Below, piece after piece: positions 18,939 through 28,589 of a stretch of DNA of 64,000 nt. A model generated the notes under the pieces. It searched no databases. It worked only from the letters and a program-made list of their open reading frames with translations, and was not told the DNA's origin. Each line of letters starts with the position of its first letter. Position 1 is the stretch's first letter. Source of the stretch: Gammaproteobacteria bacterium (GTDB lineage: Bacteria > Pseudomonadota > Gammaproteobacteria > Steroidobacterales > GCA-2729495); NCBI GenBank assembly GCA_021773815.1, contig JAJFJS010000067.1, positions 1-64,000 on the forward strand. Direction: 5' to 3'. The position numbers and the translations under genes were made by a program.

Positions 18939-21278
18939 TCATTCCGACGGCAGTTTGCCGAGCGCAACAAGGATCTTTTCCGGCGTAATCGGCAGGTCAC
19001 GAATGCGCACGCCCGTCGCGTTAAAAATCGCATTGGCAATCGCCGGGGCCGGCACCGTGATGCAGGGTTCGGACAGGGATTTCGCGCCGTACGGACCGGT
19101 CGGTTCGTTTGATTCGATAAAGATGCTCTCGATACTGCGCGGCATCTCCACGGCCGTCGGCATCTTGTAATCAAGGAAGTCCCCGGTCAGGCAGGCGCCG
19201 GAATTCTCATCGAACTGCAGGTTTTCCATCAATGCATAACCGATCGCCTGCTGGAAACCACCCTCGACCTGACCCTCGGCACCGTTGGGGTTGATGACCT
19301 TGCCCAGGTCATGGGCATAGACGGCGCGCTCGACGCGAACCTCACCGGTTTCGGTGTCCACCGTGACTTCGACAAAGCCGACCGACGCGGGCGACGGATT
19401 GCCGGCCGGCGCGGTGCTCGACAAGCCGATGATGGTGCCTTTCTCTTCGACGGTCGTCGGCCCCGGTCCATCTTCGGTCACCTGGATAAACGGCGACTCG
19501 GCACGCCGGACGACGTCGGCGATGGCGATCGAGATATCCGGCGAACCCTTGACCGTGATTCGGCCGTCGCGCGCCTCGAGGTCACCCGCATCGGCCTCCA
19601 GCATGATGCCGGCCACCTTCAGCATCCGTTCCTTGGCGACATTGGCCGCGGCCAGCACGGCGTTGCCGGCCGAATAGGTCACGCGACTCGCATGGCTCGG
19701 CGCATCGAACGGCACCGTCGTGGTGTCCGCGGTCTCGGTGATGCGCACGGCCTCCATCGGCAGCCCGAGCGCTTCGGCGGCGATCTGGCACAGCGTCGTA
19801 ATCTGGCCGGAGCCCAGGTCCATCGCGGCGGTACTCAGATCCGCGGTGCCGTCCACGTTCAACTTGATGATCGCCCCGGAGTGCTCGTAGATATCGGGGA
19901 ACCCGAGACAGCCGCTGACCCACAGCGGCTGACACGCAAAACCCACGCCGCGCTTGATGTGTCCCGCATCCGTATTGGCCGGCGTGCGCTGCGCATAGCC
20001 GATCCGCTCGGCGCCGCGGGTCAGGCACTCGTCGAAGGCATAGGTGTCCAGATGCATGCCCTGCACGAACGGATGCGGATCACCGGGCTGATGCGCGTTT
20101 TTCCTGCGGAACTCGATGGGGTCCAGATTCAGTTCGTCACAGATCTCGTCGATCTGGGATTCCACGGCAAAACACGCCTGCGGCGAACCGTAGCCGCGAT
20201 AGCCGCCGCCGACCATGTTATTCGTGTAGACCGAGTAGCCTTCCCATTTCCGGTGTTCGCAACGATACGTCAGCAGAAAGCCGAAGGCGCCGTGCACGTT
20301 GATGACCTCTGCCCCGTGCGTGGCATGGGCGCCGGTATCCAGGATGCTCTTGGCATAGCGCGCCGTGAATACTCCATCCTTCGTGATCCCGGTCTTCAGA
20401 TAGACCTTGATCGGATGTCGCGCGGTCGAGATGAAATCCTCGTAACGCGTCTGTTCGATCCTGACCGGGCGATTCGCGCGCACACTGAGCAACGCGGCGA
20501 TCGGCTCGATATAGCCGATATCGAGTTTGCCGCCGAATCCGCCGCCGATATAGGGCGGCTTGATGACACGAACCCGGCTTTCCGGGATGCCCAGCACGTA
20601 GGCCAGTTTTTCCCGCAGGCCGAACAGGTGCTGCATCGACGAATGCACGACAAAATTACCGTTGCCATCGGCATCCACAACACAGACGCGCGGCTCCATG
20701 TAACAGGTATGCACGCGCTGCGTCTCGTAGACCCCCTCGAAAACATGGTCCGCCGCAGCAAACCCCGCTTCCAGGTCACCAAATTCCATGACCGGATTGA
20801 CCGCGATATTGTGCTCGGCGTGCTCGTGCAGCTGCGGCGCGCCTGGTTGCATGGCCTCTTCCGGGTCGAACACGAACGGCAGTTCCTCGTATTCCACCTC
20901 GATCAGTTCCAGCGCCTGCTCGGCGATCTCTATCGAGGTAGCCGCCACCGCCGCAACGGGCTGGCCGGCGTAGCGCACCGTGTCGCTCATGACCAGCATG
21001 TCGCGCACCATGCTGGCCGCATCGGTGGGTACGAAATAGACGGTCGTGTACTTGCGTTGCGGGCAATCAGCGGGCGTCAGCACCGCCTTGACGCCGGGCA
21101 ACTGCTCTGCCGCGCGGGTGTCGATGCGCAGGATCCGCGCGTGCGGGTACGGACTGCGCAGCATCTTTGCATGCAACATGCCGGGCAGCCGGACGTTGAC
21201 CGGGTAGCCCTTGCCGCCCGTCACCTTGTCCCGCGCATCGGGCCGCGGAACGCTCTTGCCGATAATACTCAGGGTCAT
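18939..21278 (-). CDS. Xanthine dehydrogenase-family molybdopterin-binding subunit (module 1 large subunit)
   Basis: MTLSIIGKSVPRPDARDKVTGGKGYPVNV...; GGGFGGKLD, GGGYRGYGSPQ, GPYGAKSLSEP motifs. Confidence 0.92.
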   Translation of the reverse strand: MTLSIIGKSVPRPDARDKVTGGKGYPVNVRLPGMLHAKMLRSPYPHARILRIDTRAAEQLPGVKAVLTPADCPQRKYTTVYFVPTDAASMVRDMLVMSDTVRYAGQPVAAVAATSIEIAEQALELIEVEYEELPFVFDPEEAMQPGAPQLHEHAEHNIAVNPVMEFGDLEAGFAAADHVFEGVYETQRVHTCYMEPRVCVVDADGNGNFVVHSSMQHLFGLREKLAYVLGIPESRVRVIKPPYIGGGFGGKLDIGYIEPIAALLSVRANRPVRIEQTRYEDFISTARHPIKVYLKTGITKDGVFTARYAKSILDTGAHATHGAEVINVHGAFGFLLTYRCEHRKWEGYSVYTNNMVGGGYRGYGSPQACFAVESQIDEICDELNLDPIEFRRKNAHQPGDPHPFVQGMHLDTYAFDECLTRGAERIGYAQRTPANTDAGHIKRGVGFACQPLWVSGCLGFPDIYEHSGAIIKLNVDGTADLSTAAMDLGSGQITTLCQIAAEALGLPMEAVRITETADTTTVPFDAPSHASRVTYSAGNAVLAAANVAKERMLKVAGIMLEADAGDLEARDGRITVKGSPDISIAIADVVRRAESPFIQVTEDGPGPTTVEEKGTIIGLSSTAPAGNPSPASVGFVEVTVDTETGEVRVERAVYAHDLGKVINPNGAEGQVEGGFQQAIGYALMENLQFDENSGACLTGDFLDYKMPTAVEMPRSIESIFIESNEPTGPYGAKSLSEPCITVPAPAIANAIFNATGVRIRDLPITPEKILVALGKLPSE

Positions 21279-21304
21279 GTTCGAGTCTCCGGAAGCCGAT
21301 GCCG

Positions 21305-21793
21305 TCACACTGCCGCCGCGGCCAGCTTGATCGCGTCGACGATTTTCTGATAGCCGGTGCAGCGACACAGGTTGCCGGCGATCGCATGCCGGATCTCATC
21401 CTCGTCGGGATTCTTCACCGTATCCAACAGTTCCTTTGCGGCCATGATCACGCCGCAGGTGCAATAGCCGCACTGGACGGCGCCGGCATCGATGAACGCC
21501 TGCTGGAGGGGATCCAGTTCGCGACCGTTGCCATTTCCCTGGTCGTTATTCTGGCCGAGACCCTCGATGGTCACGACGTTCTTGTCCTGCGCCGACACCG
21601 CATACATCATGCAGGAATAGACGGCTTTGCCGTCGACGTGCACCGTGCAGCAGCCGCAACCGCCCGAGTCGCAACCCCGCTTCGGCCCGATGAGATCGAG
21701 ATGATTGCGCAACACCCCGAGCAGAGTTTCATCGGGGTTGACGGCGAGTTCGTGCGTATCGCCGTTGACGTTGAGCTGAACCAGCTTCTTCAT
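21305..21793 (-). CDS. (2Fe-2S)-binding small subunit (module 1)
   Basis: GCDSGGCGCCTVHVDG and CGYCTCGVIMAAKELL...[12 protein letters not shown] two 2Fe-2S motifs. Confidence 0.94.
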   Translation of the reverse strand: MKKLVQLNVNGDTHELAVNPDETLLGVLRNHLDLIGPKRGCDSGGCGCCTVHVDGKAVYSCMMYAVSAQDKNVVTIEGLGQNNDQGNGNGRELDPLQQAFIDAGAVQCGYCTCGVIMAAKELLDTVKNPDEDEIRHAIAGNLCRCTGYQKIVDAIKLAAAAV

Positions 21794-22683
21794 CCGTTCG
21801 TTCCTCCAGTCACCATGCGGCCGAGCGCGCGTTCCAGCGCCCTGCGCGTATATACGATCGCCATGTGCCGGCGGTAAGCTTCAGAACCGCGCTGGTCGGT
21901 CACCGGCTCGATATCGTGCGCGACCGCCGCGGCCGCGGTCGCGAACAGTTCGCCGCCCGCTTTGCCGCCTTCGAGCGCGGCTTCCGCGCTGCCCGCCCGG
22001 ACGTAACACTCGCCGACGCCGCCGCCGATGACGACGCGGGAATCGGCGCAGCGGCCGTTTTCGCCGAGCGTAATACGGACCGCAACATTGATGATCGCCA
22101 GATCATTCGCGTTGGTCTCCAGCTTCAGGAACGCGCTGGCGGTGCGGGCCGCCGGTTTCGGCAGCGTCACCGCCGCGATGAATTCATCCGTTCGCAACGC
22201 ATTCTCGAACAGGCCGACGAAAAACTCGTTCAGAGGGATGTCCCGCGCGCCGCCGGCGCCTCTGACGCAGGCCGTGCCGTCGAGCGCGAACAGCGCGGCG
22301 GGCACATCGTACAGCGGCGCCGATGCCGCCAGACACCCGCCCACCGTGCCGACGTTGCGGATCTGCACGGGCGGATAATCGAGCGCATCCTGGAGCGCGC
22401 CGAAGGCCGGGTCCGTCTGCACGAAATCGGCCCGCCGCAATTCGGCGAGCGTCGTCGTTGCGCCCAGCGTTACGCCCGCCGCATCCTGAGAGATACCGCC
22501 GAGCCCGAGGCGCCCGATATCGATCAACGCCTCGACCTCCGACAGCAAACCCCGGGCCTCGAGGCCGTGCACGAAGGTGCCGCCGGCCACGATCATCGCC
22601 CGTTCGCCGAACCGCCCGAGCAAATCGATCAGCTCGCTTTCCTGTGTCGGTACAAAGTAATCACTGAGATCTGGCAGTGTCAC
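21790..22683 (-). CDS. FAD-binding medium subunit (module 1)
   Basis: VAGGTFV and IRNVGTVGGCLAASAPLYD FAD-binding motifs; 4-nt overlap with the small subunit. Confidence 0.92.
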   Translation of the reverse strand: MTLPDLSDYFVPTQESELIDLLGRFGERAMIVAGGTFVHGLEARGLLSEVEALIDIGRLGLGGISQDAAGVTLGATTTLAELRRADFVQTDPAFGALQDALDYPPVQIRNVGTVGGCLAASAPLYDVPAALFALDGTACVRGAGGARDIPLNEFFVGLFENALRTDEFIAAVTLPKPAARTASAFLKLETNANDLAIINVAVRITLGENGRCADSRVVIGGGVGECYVRAGSAEAALEGGKAGGELFATAAAAVAHDIEPVTDQRGSEAYRRHMAIVYTRRALERALGRMVTGGTNG

Positions 22684-22694
22684 GGATGGATTCC

Positions 22695-23705
22695 TTATCT
22701 CGAAGAGCTTTTGAAATGCGGCAGGATCCGGGTTCCGATCAGATCCAGCGCCTCGTTAAAATCCGGGCCGAGCGGATGTCCGAACGCGACATGCGTGACG
22801 CCGGCCGCCACCATGGCCTCGATCTGCGGAATGACATCGTCCGGCGTTCCGGTCACCGAATGCCTGCTGACCGCGAGATCGGATACGTTGCGCGCACCCT
22901 CCTCGAAGTCGCCGGCCGCCGCCGCCCGTCGTACCCGTGCGATCTCATCCGCCGGGATACCGGCCACTTCGGTCATCGGATGCAGATAAGGCAGATATAC
23001 GGCCAGCACCCGTCGCGCGGCCGCGACGGCAGCTTCCCGGTCGGCGGAAATCGAGCACAGCGGTCCGGCACAGATCCCGATGTCGGCAGGATCACGCCCG
23101 GCGCGTCGGGCGCCGATATCAATATTCTCGCGAATGATCGGCACGTAGTTCGGGTCCCACAGGCCGTCGGACTTGGTTTCCCTGGCCAGTTCTCCGGCCA
23201 GCTGACACATCTTCGGCCCCCAGGTGCCGATGAATATCGGTATATCCGGACGATGCGGTTTGAAGCGAAAGAACAGTTCTTCGGTTGCCGAAAAAACCTC
23301 GCCGTCAAACGGCGCGCGTTCCCCGCGCAACAGGTGACGAATCAACTCGATCGACTCGCGGACCATCGTGATGGGCTTATTCTGTTTCTCGATGCCGAGA
23401 AACTCCATGAACGCACCGCGCGCAATGCCCAGCACAGCACGACCGCCCGTGAGTTCATCCAGTTCGGCGAGGTTTCCCGCGTGGTAGGCCGGGTGGACGA
23501 TTTGTGGCGTCACGATGCCCGGCCCGACCTCGATGCGTTCGGTATGTTCGCCGATCAGCGTCACGATCGGCCACGTCGGCTTGAACATCAGGTCATCGTA
23601 GACATTGATGGAATCGAAGCCATAAGACTCGATCTTCCGCGCCATCGGGATGTAGTCCCGCAGCGGGTAACTGCCTTGCATGCTGATGCTGAACTTGACC
23701 GCCAC
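22695..23705 (-). CDS. LLM-class (luciferase-like) flavin/F420-type oxidoreductase, Mer-like
   Basis: KFSISMQGSYPLRDYIPMARKIESYGFDSINVYDD..., LDELTGGRAVLGIARGAF; start uncertain (GTG ~23705 chosen, ORF extends to 23921). Confidence 0.82.
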   Translation of the reverse strand: MAVKFSISMQGSYPLRDYIPMARKIESYGFDSINVYDDLMFKPTWPIVTLIGEHTERIEVGPGIVTPQIVHPAYHAGNLAELDELTGGRAVLGIARGAFMEFLGIEKQNKPITMVRESIELIRHLLRGERAPFDGEVFSATEELFFRFKPHRPDIPIFIGTWGPKMCQLAGELARETKSDGLWDPNYVPIIRENIDIGARRAGRDPADIGICAGPLCSISADREAAVAAARRVLAVYLPYLHPMTEVAGIPADEIARVRRAAAAGDFEEGARNVSDLAVSRHSVTGTPDDVIPQIEAMVAAGVTHVAFGHPLGPDFNEALDLIGTRILPHFKSSSR

Positions 23706-24125
23706 TACTCGCCTCGATGGTGCAACCCTGACGACGGTGATCGCGCAGACGACGGCTGATCTGGTCCGGCGCCGCATCGAGGCCAAACCGGACCGACCGG
23801 AGCCTGCCGCACGCTGCCGGCACGACTGCATAACCAAAAACCTGAAGGTCGCAAGGACAGGTTTCCTGGTGGATGACCTTCCCGCCCACAGCGGCCGGGC
23901 GGCATGCGCCTGTCCCGGCATGCATTCGATCCTATCTCGTTTGCGAACACAGGACTACCGGCTCACGGTCGGCTAGATGGCCTTTCGAGCATACTGCATT
24001 GCTTTTTCGGCAAAGGGATTGAGCGGCCTGCGGTTTTAATCCATGTTTGGTGAGAGGCCAGATTCTTTATGCTATCGTCGCAGCGGTTTCGCTTCGACGG
24101 TGAGTCAACGGATTCAGAAACAACC

Positions 24126-25025
24126 ATGTACCCCGCACCGTTTCGCTACCATCGGGCCGGCTCTGCAGACGAAGCCATTTCTTTGTTAGCCGAACTCGGC
24201 GACGGCGCCCGTCCGCTGGCGGGCGGCCAGACGCTGCTGGTCTGGATGAAGCTGCGCTTCGACGAACCGACCGACCTCGTTGACATCGCCCGCATCCCGA
24301 ACCTCTCATCGATCGAACATGACGACCACCAGGTGCGGATCGGCGCGCTGGCCACCCATGGCCGCATTGCGGCTTCGCCACTCGCCCGCCTCATTCCGAT
24401 CGTTCATGACTGCGCCAACGGCATCGCCGACCGACAGGTGCGCAGCCGCGGCACCATCGGCGGCTCGCTGGCGGCCGGCGATCCGAGCTGCGACTGGCCG
24501 GCGCTGCTGCACACGCTGGACGCGGAGGTGCTGTGCCAGGGACCCGACGGTGAACGGACCATCGGCATCGGGGATTTCGTCGAAGATCTCTACGCCACGG
24601 CGTTACAGGAAGGCGAACTCGTGACCGGTATCCGCTTTGCGCTGCCGCCGGCCCGCAGCGCCGGCGCTTACGTGGGCTTCAAACGCTGTGCGCCGGCCTA
24701 TCCGACCGCCTCGGCGGGCGTGCAACTGACGCTGGCCGAAGACGCCGACACCTGCGCGGACGTGCGCATAGCCCTCGGCTCGGCCGGGCTCACGCCGATC
24801 CATGCAACCGCCGCCGAGGCGGAACTGCGCGGCCAAGCGCTGAACGAAACGACGATCGAACGAGCCGCAGAAGCGGCCGTCGCGGCCAGCGACCCGGTCG
24901 ACGACCAGCGGGGTTCGCCGGCCTTCAAGCGAGCCATGCTGCGGGTCCTCGTCCGGCGGGCCGTCGGCATCGCCATCCGTCGCTGTAACGGAGAATCAGT
25001 CGAGCATAGTCATGAATACTATTGA
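24126..25025 (+). CDS. FAD-binding medium subunit, CoxM-like (module 2)
   Basis: [38 protein letters not shown] and [15 protein letters not shown]. Confidence 0.93.
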   Translation: MYPAPFRYHRAGSADEAISLLAELGDGARPLAGGQTLLVWMKLRFDEPTDLVDIARIPNLSSIEHDDHQVRIGALATHGRIAASPLARLIPIVHDCANGIADRQVRSRGTIGGSLAAGDPSCDWPALLHTLDAEVLCQGPDGERTIGIGDFVEDLYATALQEGELVTGIRFALPPARSAGAYVGFKRCAPAYPTASAGVQLTLAEDADTCADVRIALGSAGLTPIHATAAEAELRGQALNETTIERAAEAAVAASDPVDDQRGSPAFKRAMLRVLVRRAVGIAIRRCNGESVEHSHEYY

Positions 25026-25527
25026 AATTATTGAAAAAGTTAGCGTTGAAGTCACGATCAATGGGCAGCGACAGCGGCGCGATGTCGAACCACGGATGTT
25101 GCTGGTGCAGTTCATTCGCGATGAACTGCGCCTGACCGGCACGCACATCGGCTGTGACACGACCTACTGCGGCGCCTGCACCGTCCTGCTGAACGGCGAG
25201 CCGGTCAAGTCCTGCACGGTGCTGGCCGCCCAGGCGGATCAGTGCGAAATACTCACGGTCGAGGGGCTTGAACAGGACGGCAAACTGCACCCGCTGCAAG
25301 AGGCGTTTGCGGAACACCATGGCCTGCAATGCGGCTACTGCACGCCGGGCATGCTGATGTCATCGGTCGCGCTGCTGGCCGACAACCCATCGCCCGGGCG
25401 CAAAGAGATTCGCAAGGGCATCGCCGGCAACCTGTGTCGGTGCACGGGCTATCACAATATTTTCAAAGCGGTCGAGGCCGCGGCGGAAGAGATGCGGGAG
25501 GGCGCAGACCATGGGCATCAAATTTGA
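25012..25527 (+). CDS. (2Fe-2S)-binding small subunit, CoxS-like (module 2)
   Basis: [16 protein letters not shown] and [12 protein letters not shown]...[12 protein letters not shown]. Confidence 0.95.
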   Translation: MNTIEIIEKVSVEVTINGQRQRRDVEPRMLLVQFIRDELRLTGTHIGCDTTYCGACTVLLNGEPVKSCTVLAAQADQCEILTVEGLEQDGKLHPLQEAFAEHHGLQCGYCTPGMLMSSVALLADNPSPGRKEIRKGIAGNLCRCTGYHNIFKAVEAAAEEMREGADHGHQI

Positions 25528-25981
25528 CGGCAGTTTTGCGGTACCGGTGTCGCGGGAGGAAGCCTACGCGATGCTGGCCGACCCGGAAAAGTTCGCGCCG
25601 CTGCTGCCGACCTACAAGAGCCTCGAGATGGAGGACGACAAGACGGCAATCGTCAAGGTCAAGGTCGGGGTCGGCAAGATCAGGGGCACGGCAACCATTG
25701 CGCTGGTGCTGGAAGAGGAAGTTCCGCCGACGCGGGCCGCCTACAGCGGCAAGGGCAAAATCATGGGCAGCGCCTTCAACCTGGCCACGGCTTTCAACCT
25801 CGTCGACGCACCTGATGGCGGCACCACGGTGGAATGGGAAGGCGAACTGGATATGTTCGGCAAGCTCGTGTCGCTGGCCGGCGGACTGATCCGGCCGATC
25901 GCCAAGAAGGATATCCAGCGGCTCATCGACGCGCTCCAGGGCGCGCTGACTCCCGGGGGACAGGAAAGTGCGGCCAGCTGA
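25511..25981 (+). CDS. CoxG-like SRPBCC protein
   Basis: 156 aa [39 protein letters not shown]..., located between small and large subunit genes. Confidence 0.88.
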   Translation: MGIKFDGSFAVPVSREEAYAMLADPEKFAPLLPTYKSLEMEDDKTAIVKVKVGVGKIRGTATIALVLEEEVPPTRAAYSGKGKIMGSAFNLATAFNLVDAPDGGTTVEWEGELDMFGKLVSLAGGLIRPIAKKDIQRLIDALQGALTPGGQESAAS

Positions 25982-26014
25982 GTCACGCGTCCGGCGCCAG
26001 TACAAGGGGATATC

Positions 26015-28432
26015 ATGACCTGGGTCGGCAAATCGCTGCGCCGTAAAGAGGATGACCGCCTGATCCGCGGCCGGGGCCTGTTCACCGACGATGAGCTGGC
26101 GCCGGGCATGCTGCACCTGTACATCCTGCGTTCCCCCTACGCTCACGCGCGCATCCTCGATGTCGACGTCAGCGCCGCCGAAGCGCTGCCCGGCGTCGCC
26201 TGCACGCTGACCGGCCGCGAGGTCGCGGAACTCTGCGACCCGTATATGCAACTGGCCCCGGGGCCGGCGGCGAACATCCGCGACCTGCCGATGGCGGTCG
26301 ACAAGGTCGTGTACCAGGGCGAGCCGGTCGCGGCTGTCGCCGCAACATCGGCCGCCATTGCGATGGACGCGGGCCTGCTGATCGAAGTCGACTACGAAAT
26401 GCTCGATTCGGTCATGGATGTGGAGCAGTCGCTGCAAGACGACACGGTCCTGCATGACGCCGCCGGCACCAATCGCGTCTGGCACGGCGTCTTCGACTAC
26501 GGCGATGTGGATAAGGCCTTCGCCGAGGCGGCGCACGTCGTGCGCATCGATCGCCTGCACTTTCACCGCTATTCGAGTACGCCGCTCGAGAACAACGCCT
26601 GCGTCGCCGAGTGGACGCGGCAGGGGACCGTGGAGTTTTTGTGCAATAACTCATTTCCGGGTTTTGCCCAGCAACTTCTGGCGCCCGGGCTGCGACTGCG
26701 CACCGACCAGCTGCACATTCGTACCTATGACGTGGGCGGTAGTTTCGGCAACAAGATCTGGAACTACGTCTATATGGCGCTGGCCGCGCTGGCGTCCCGC
26801 AAGGCCGGCGGTCAGCGCGTCAAGTGGTCGGAAATCCGCACCGAACACCTGCTGGCCAGCGGGCACGGCAACGAGCGCACCTTTCTCGACACCGAGGTGG
26901 CGCTGGACGCAAACGGCGTCCTGACGGCGATTCGCTCCCGGCATCTGGATGACTGCGGCGCCTACACGCGTTACGAGCCTCTGGGCTGCGTGATCTGGTC
27001 ACAGGTCACGCCGGCGACGTACGGGATTCGGAACCTGCGCATCGATTTCACGCAGGCCGTGACGAACAAATGCCCGGTCGTGCCCAATCGCGGCTACTCG
27101 CGGATGCAGCACCTGTGGTTCATGGAACGGGTACTGGACATTTGCGCGCACGAACTCGGTATCCCGGCCGACGAGATGCGGTTGCGCAATTATATCCGGG
27201 AGTTTCCGTACGAAACGCCGAACGGGTGCATCTACGATTCCGGCAATTACCCGGCCATGCTCGACAAGGCCAAAGCCCTGATCGGCTGGGACGACTGGCA
27301 GAAAAAACAGGCCGAAGCACGCGCCGACGGCCGCCTGCTCGGCATCGGCATCGGCACGACACTGGACTCGGGCACCAATAATTTCGGCCAGGCGCAGATC
27401 ATGAATCCGGACCTGCCGTTCTCGGGCAACTCGGAGGTCGCGACGATGAAACTCGACCTGGAGGGCCAGATCGTCGTCTGCCTCGGTACCGGGCCATCCG
27501 GACAGGGCCACGAGACGGCGGCCTCGCAGGTCGTCGCCGATGAACTGAATATTTCGCCCGACAGTGTCTATGTACGGCCGGGATTTGACACGGCCTGGAA
27601 CACCTTCGTCGGCCATTCCGGCACCTATGCGAGCCAGTTCGCGGTTACCGGCCTCTCGGCCGTGCACGGCGCCTGCCAGAAACTCAAGGCCGAGATGCGA
27701 CGCCTCGCGGCGTTCATGCTGGAAGCGGCGGAAGAAGACCTGGACTTTTGTACCGGCGAGGAAGGACCGGAACTGCGCATCAAGGGCACGGACCGGGCCA
27801 TCAATTACTGGTTCCTGAGCAACCTCGTTAACAACAACAACGCGATGCTGCCCGAATCACTGGCCGATGTGACGCTCAACGTACGGCATGTGTACCGGCC
27901 GCCGTTCAAGGTGCCGGACACCGAGCGAAAGTTCGGCAATCTGACGCTGACCTATGCGGCCCAGCTGCATATCGCCGTGATCGAGGTGGATCGTGAAACC
28001 GGCCGCCCGAAAATCCTCGCCTACTCGGCCGTCGATGACTGCGGCAAGGTGATCAACCCGAAGATTGCCGCCGGACAGGTCCATGGCGCGACGAACCACG
28101 GCATCGGCGCGGCGCTGATGGAGAGCTTTAATTACGATGAAATCGGCAATCTGCTGACGTCGACGTTCAGCGACTACTGCCCTATTACGTCGATGAACAT
28201 ACCCGATGTGCAGTACGGCAACATCGAAACCCCGTCGCCGTTTTCTTACAACGGCGCCAAGGGCATGGGTGAAGGTGGCGGTGGGCCGCTGCATACGATC
28301 GCCGCCGCGCTGCAGGACGCGCTGTTTGCCGAGGGCATCATCATCGACGACTCGCATCATTCGCCGAGCCGCGTGTTCGATCGGCTGCAGGAGCCGAACC
28401 GGGACCGCCGGGTCAGCGTACGCAGCGGCTAG
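26015..28432 (+). CDS. Xanthine dehydrogenase-family large subunit (module 2; CoxL-like but not CODH)
   Basis: 805 aa; VGGSFGNKIW, NRGYSRMQ and GAKGMGEGGGG active-site-type motifs. Confidence 0.93.
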   Translation: MTWVGKSLRRKEDDRLIRGRGLFTDDELAPGMLHLYILRSPYAHARILDVDVSAAEALPGVACTLTGREVAELCDPYMQLAPGPAANIRDLPMAVDKVVYQGEPVAAVAATSAAIAMDAGLLIEVDYEMLDSVMDVEQSLQDDTVLHDAAGTNRVWHGVFDYGDVDKAFAEAAHVVRIDRLHFHRYSSTPLENNACVAEWTRQGTVEFLCNNSFPGFAQQLLAPGLRLRTDQLHIRTYDVGGSFGNKIWNYVYMALAALASRKAGGQRVKWSEIRTEHLLASGHGNERTFLDTEVALDANGVLTAIRSRHLDDCGAYTRYEPLGCVIWSQVTPATYGIRNLRIDFTQAVTNKCPVVPNRGYSRMQHLWFMERVLDICAHELGIPADEMRLRNYIREFPYETPNGCIYDSGNYPAMLDKAKALIGWDDWQKKQAEARADGRLLGIGIGTTLDSGTNNFGQAQIMNPDLPFSGNSEVATMKLDLEGQIVVCLGTGPSGQGHETAASQVVADELNISPDSVYVRPGFDTAWNTFVGHSGTYASQFAVTGLSAVHGACQKLKAEMRRLAAFMLEAAEEDLDFCTGEEGPELRIKGTDRAINYWFLSNLVNNNNAMLPESLADVTLNVRHVYRPPFKVPDTERKFGNLTLTYAAQLHIAVIEVDRETGRPKILAYSAVDDCGKVINPKIAAGQVHGATNHGIGAALMESFNYDEIGNLLTSTFSDYCPITSMNIPDVQYGNIETPSPFSYNGAKGMGEGGGGPLHTIAAALQDALFAEGIIIDDSHHSPSRVFDRLQEPNRDRRVSVRSG

Positions 28433-28589
28433 CCGCGCCGGGCTGCGTGCGCGGGCGCCGTAACCGCACGTCCATTCGGCCGCCCGACATGCGTTTTCTG
28501 CCTACCGTCGGCGCCGATGAATCTGCTATAGGTATCGGCCAACCCGGCTCAACCGTCCAATATCCGTTCCCGGAACGTCAGGAGAACCC

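Noticed and set aside
19311-21350. 679-aa plus-strand ORF opposite the module 1 large subunit
   Set aside because: Shadow ORF, Arg/Asp/His-rich pseudo-protein with no domain signature; sense strand is a well-supported Mo-hydroxylase.
26015-28432. Calling module 2 an aerobic carbon monoxide dehydrogenase
   Set aside because: Lacks the AYxCSFR (form I) and AYRGAGR (form II) active-site motifs.
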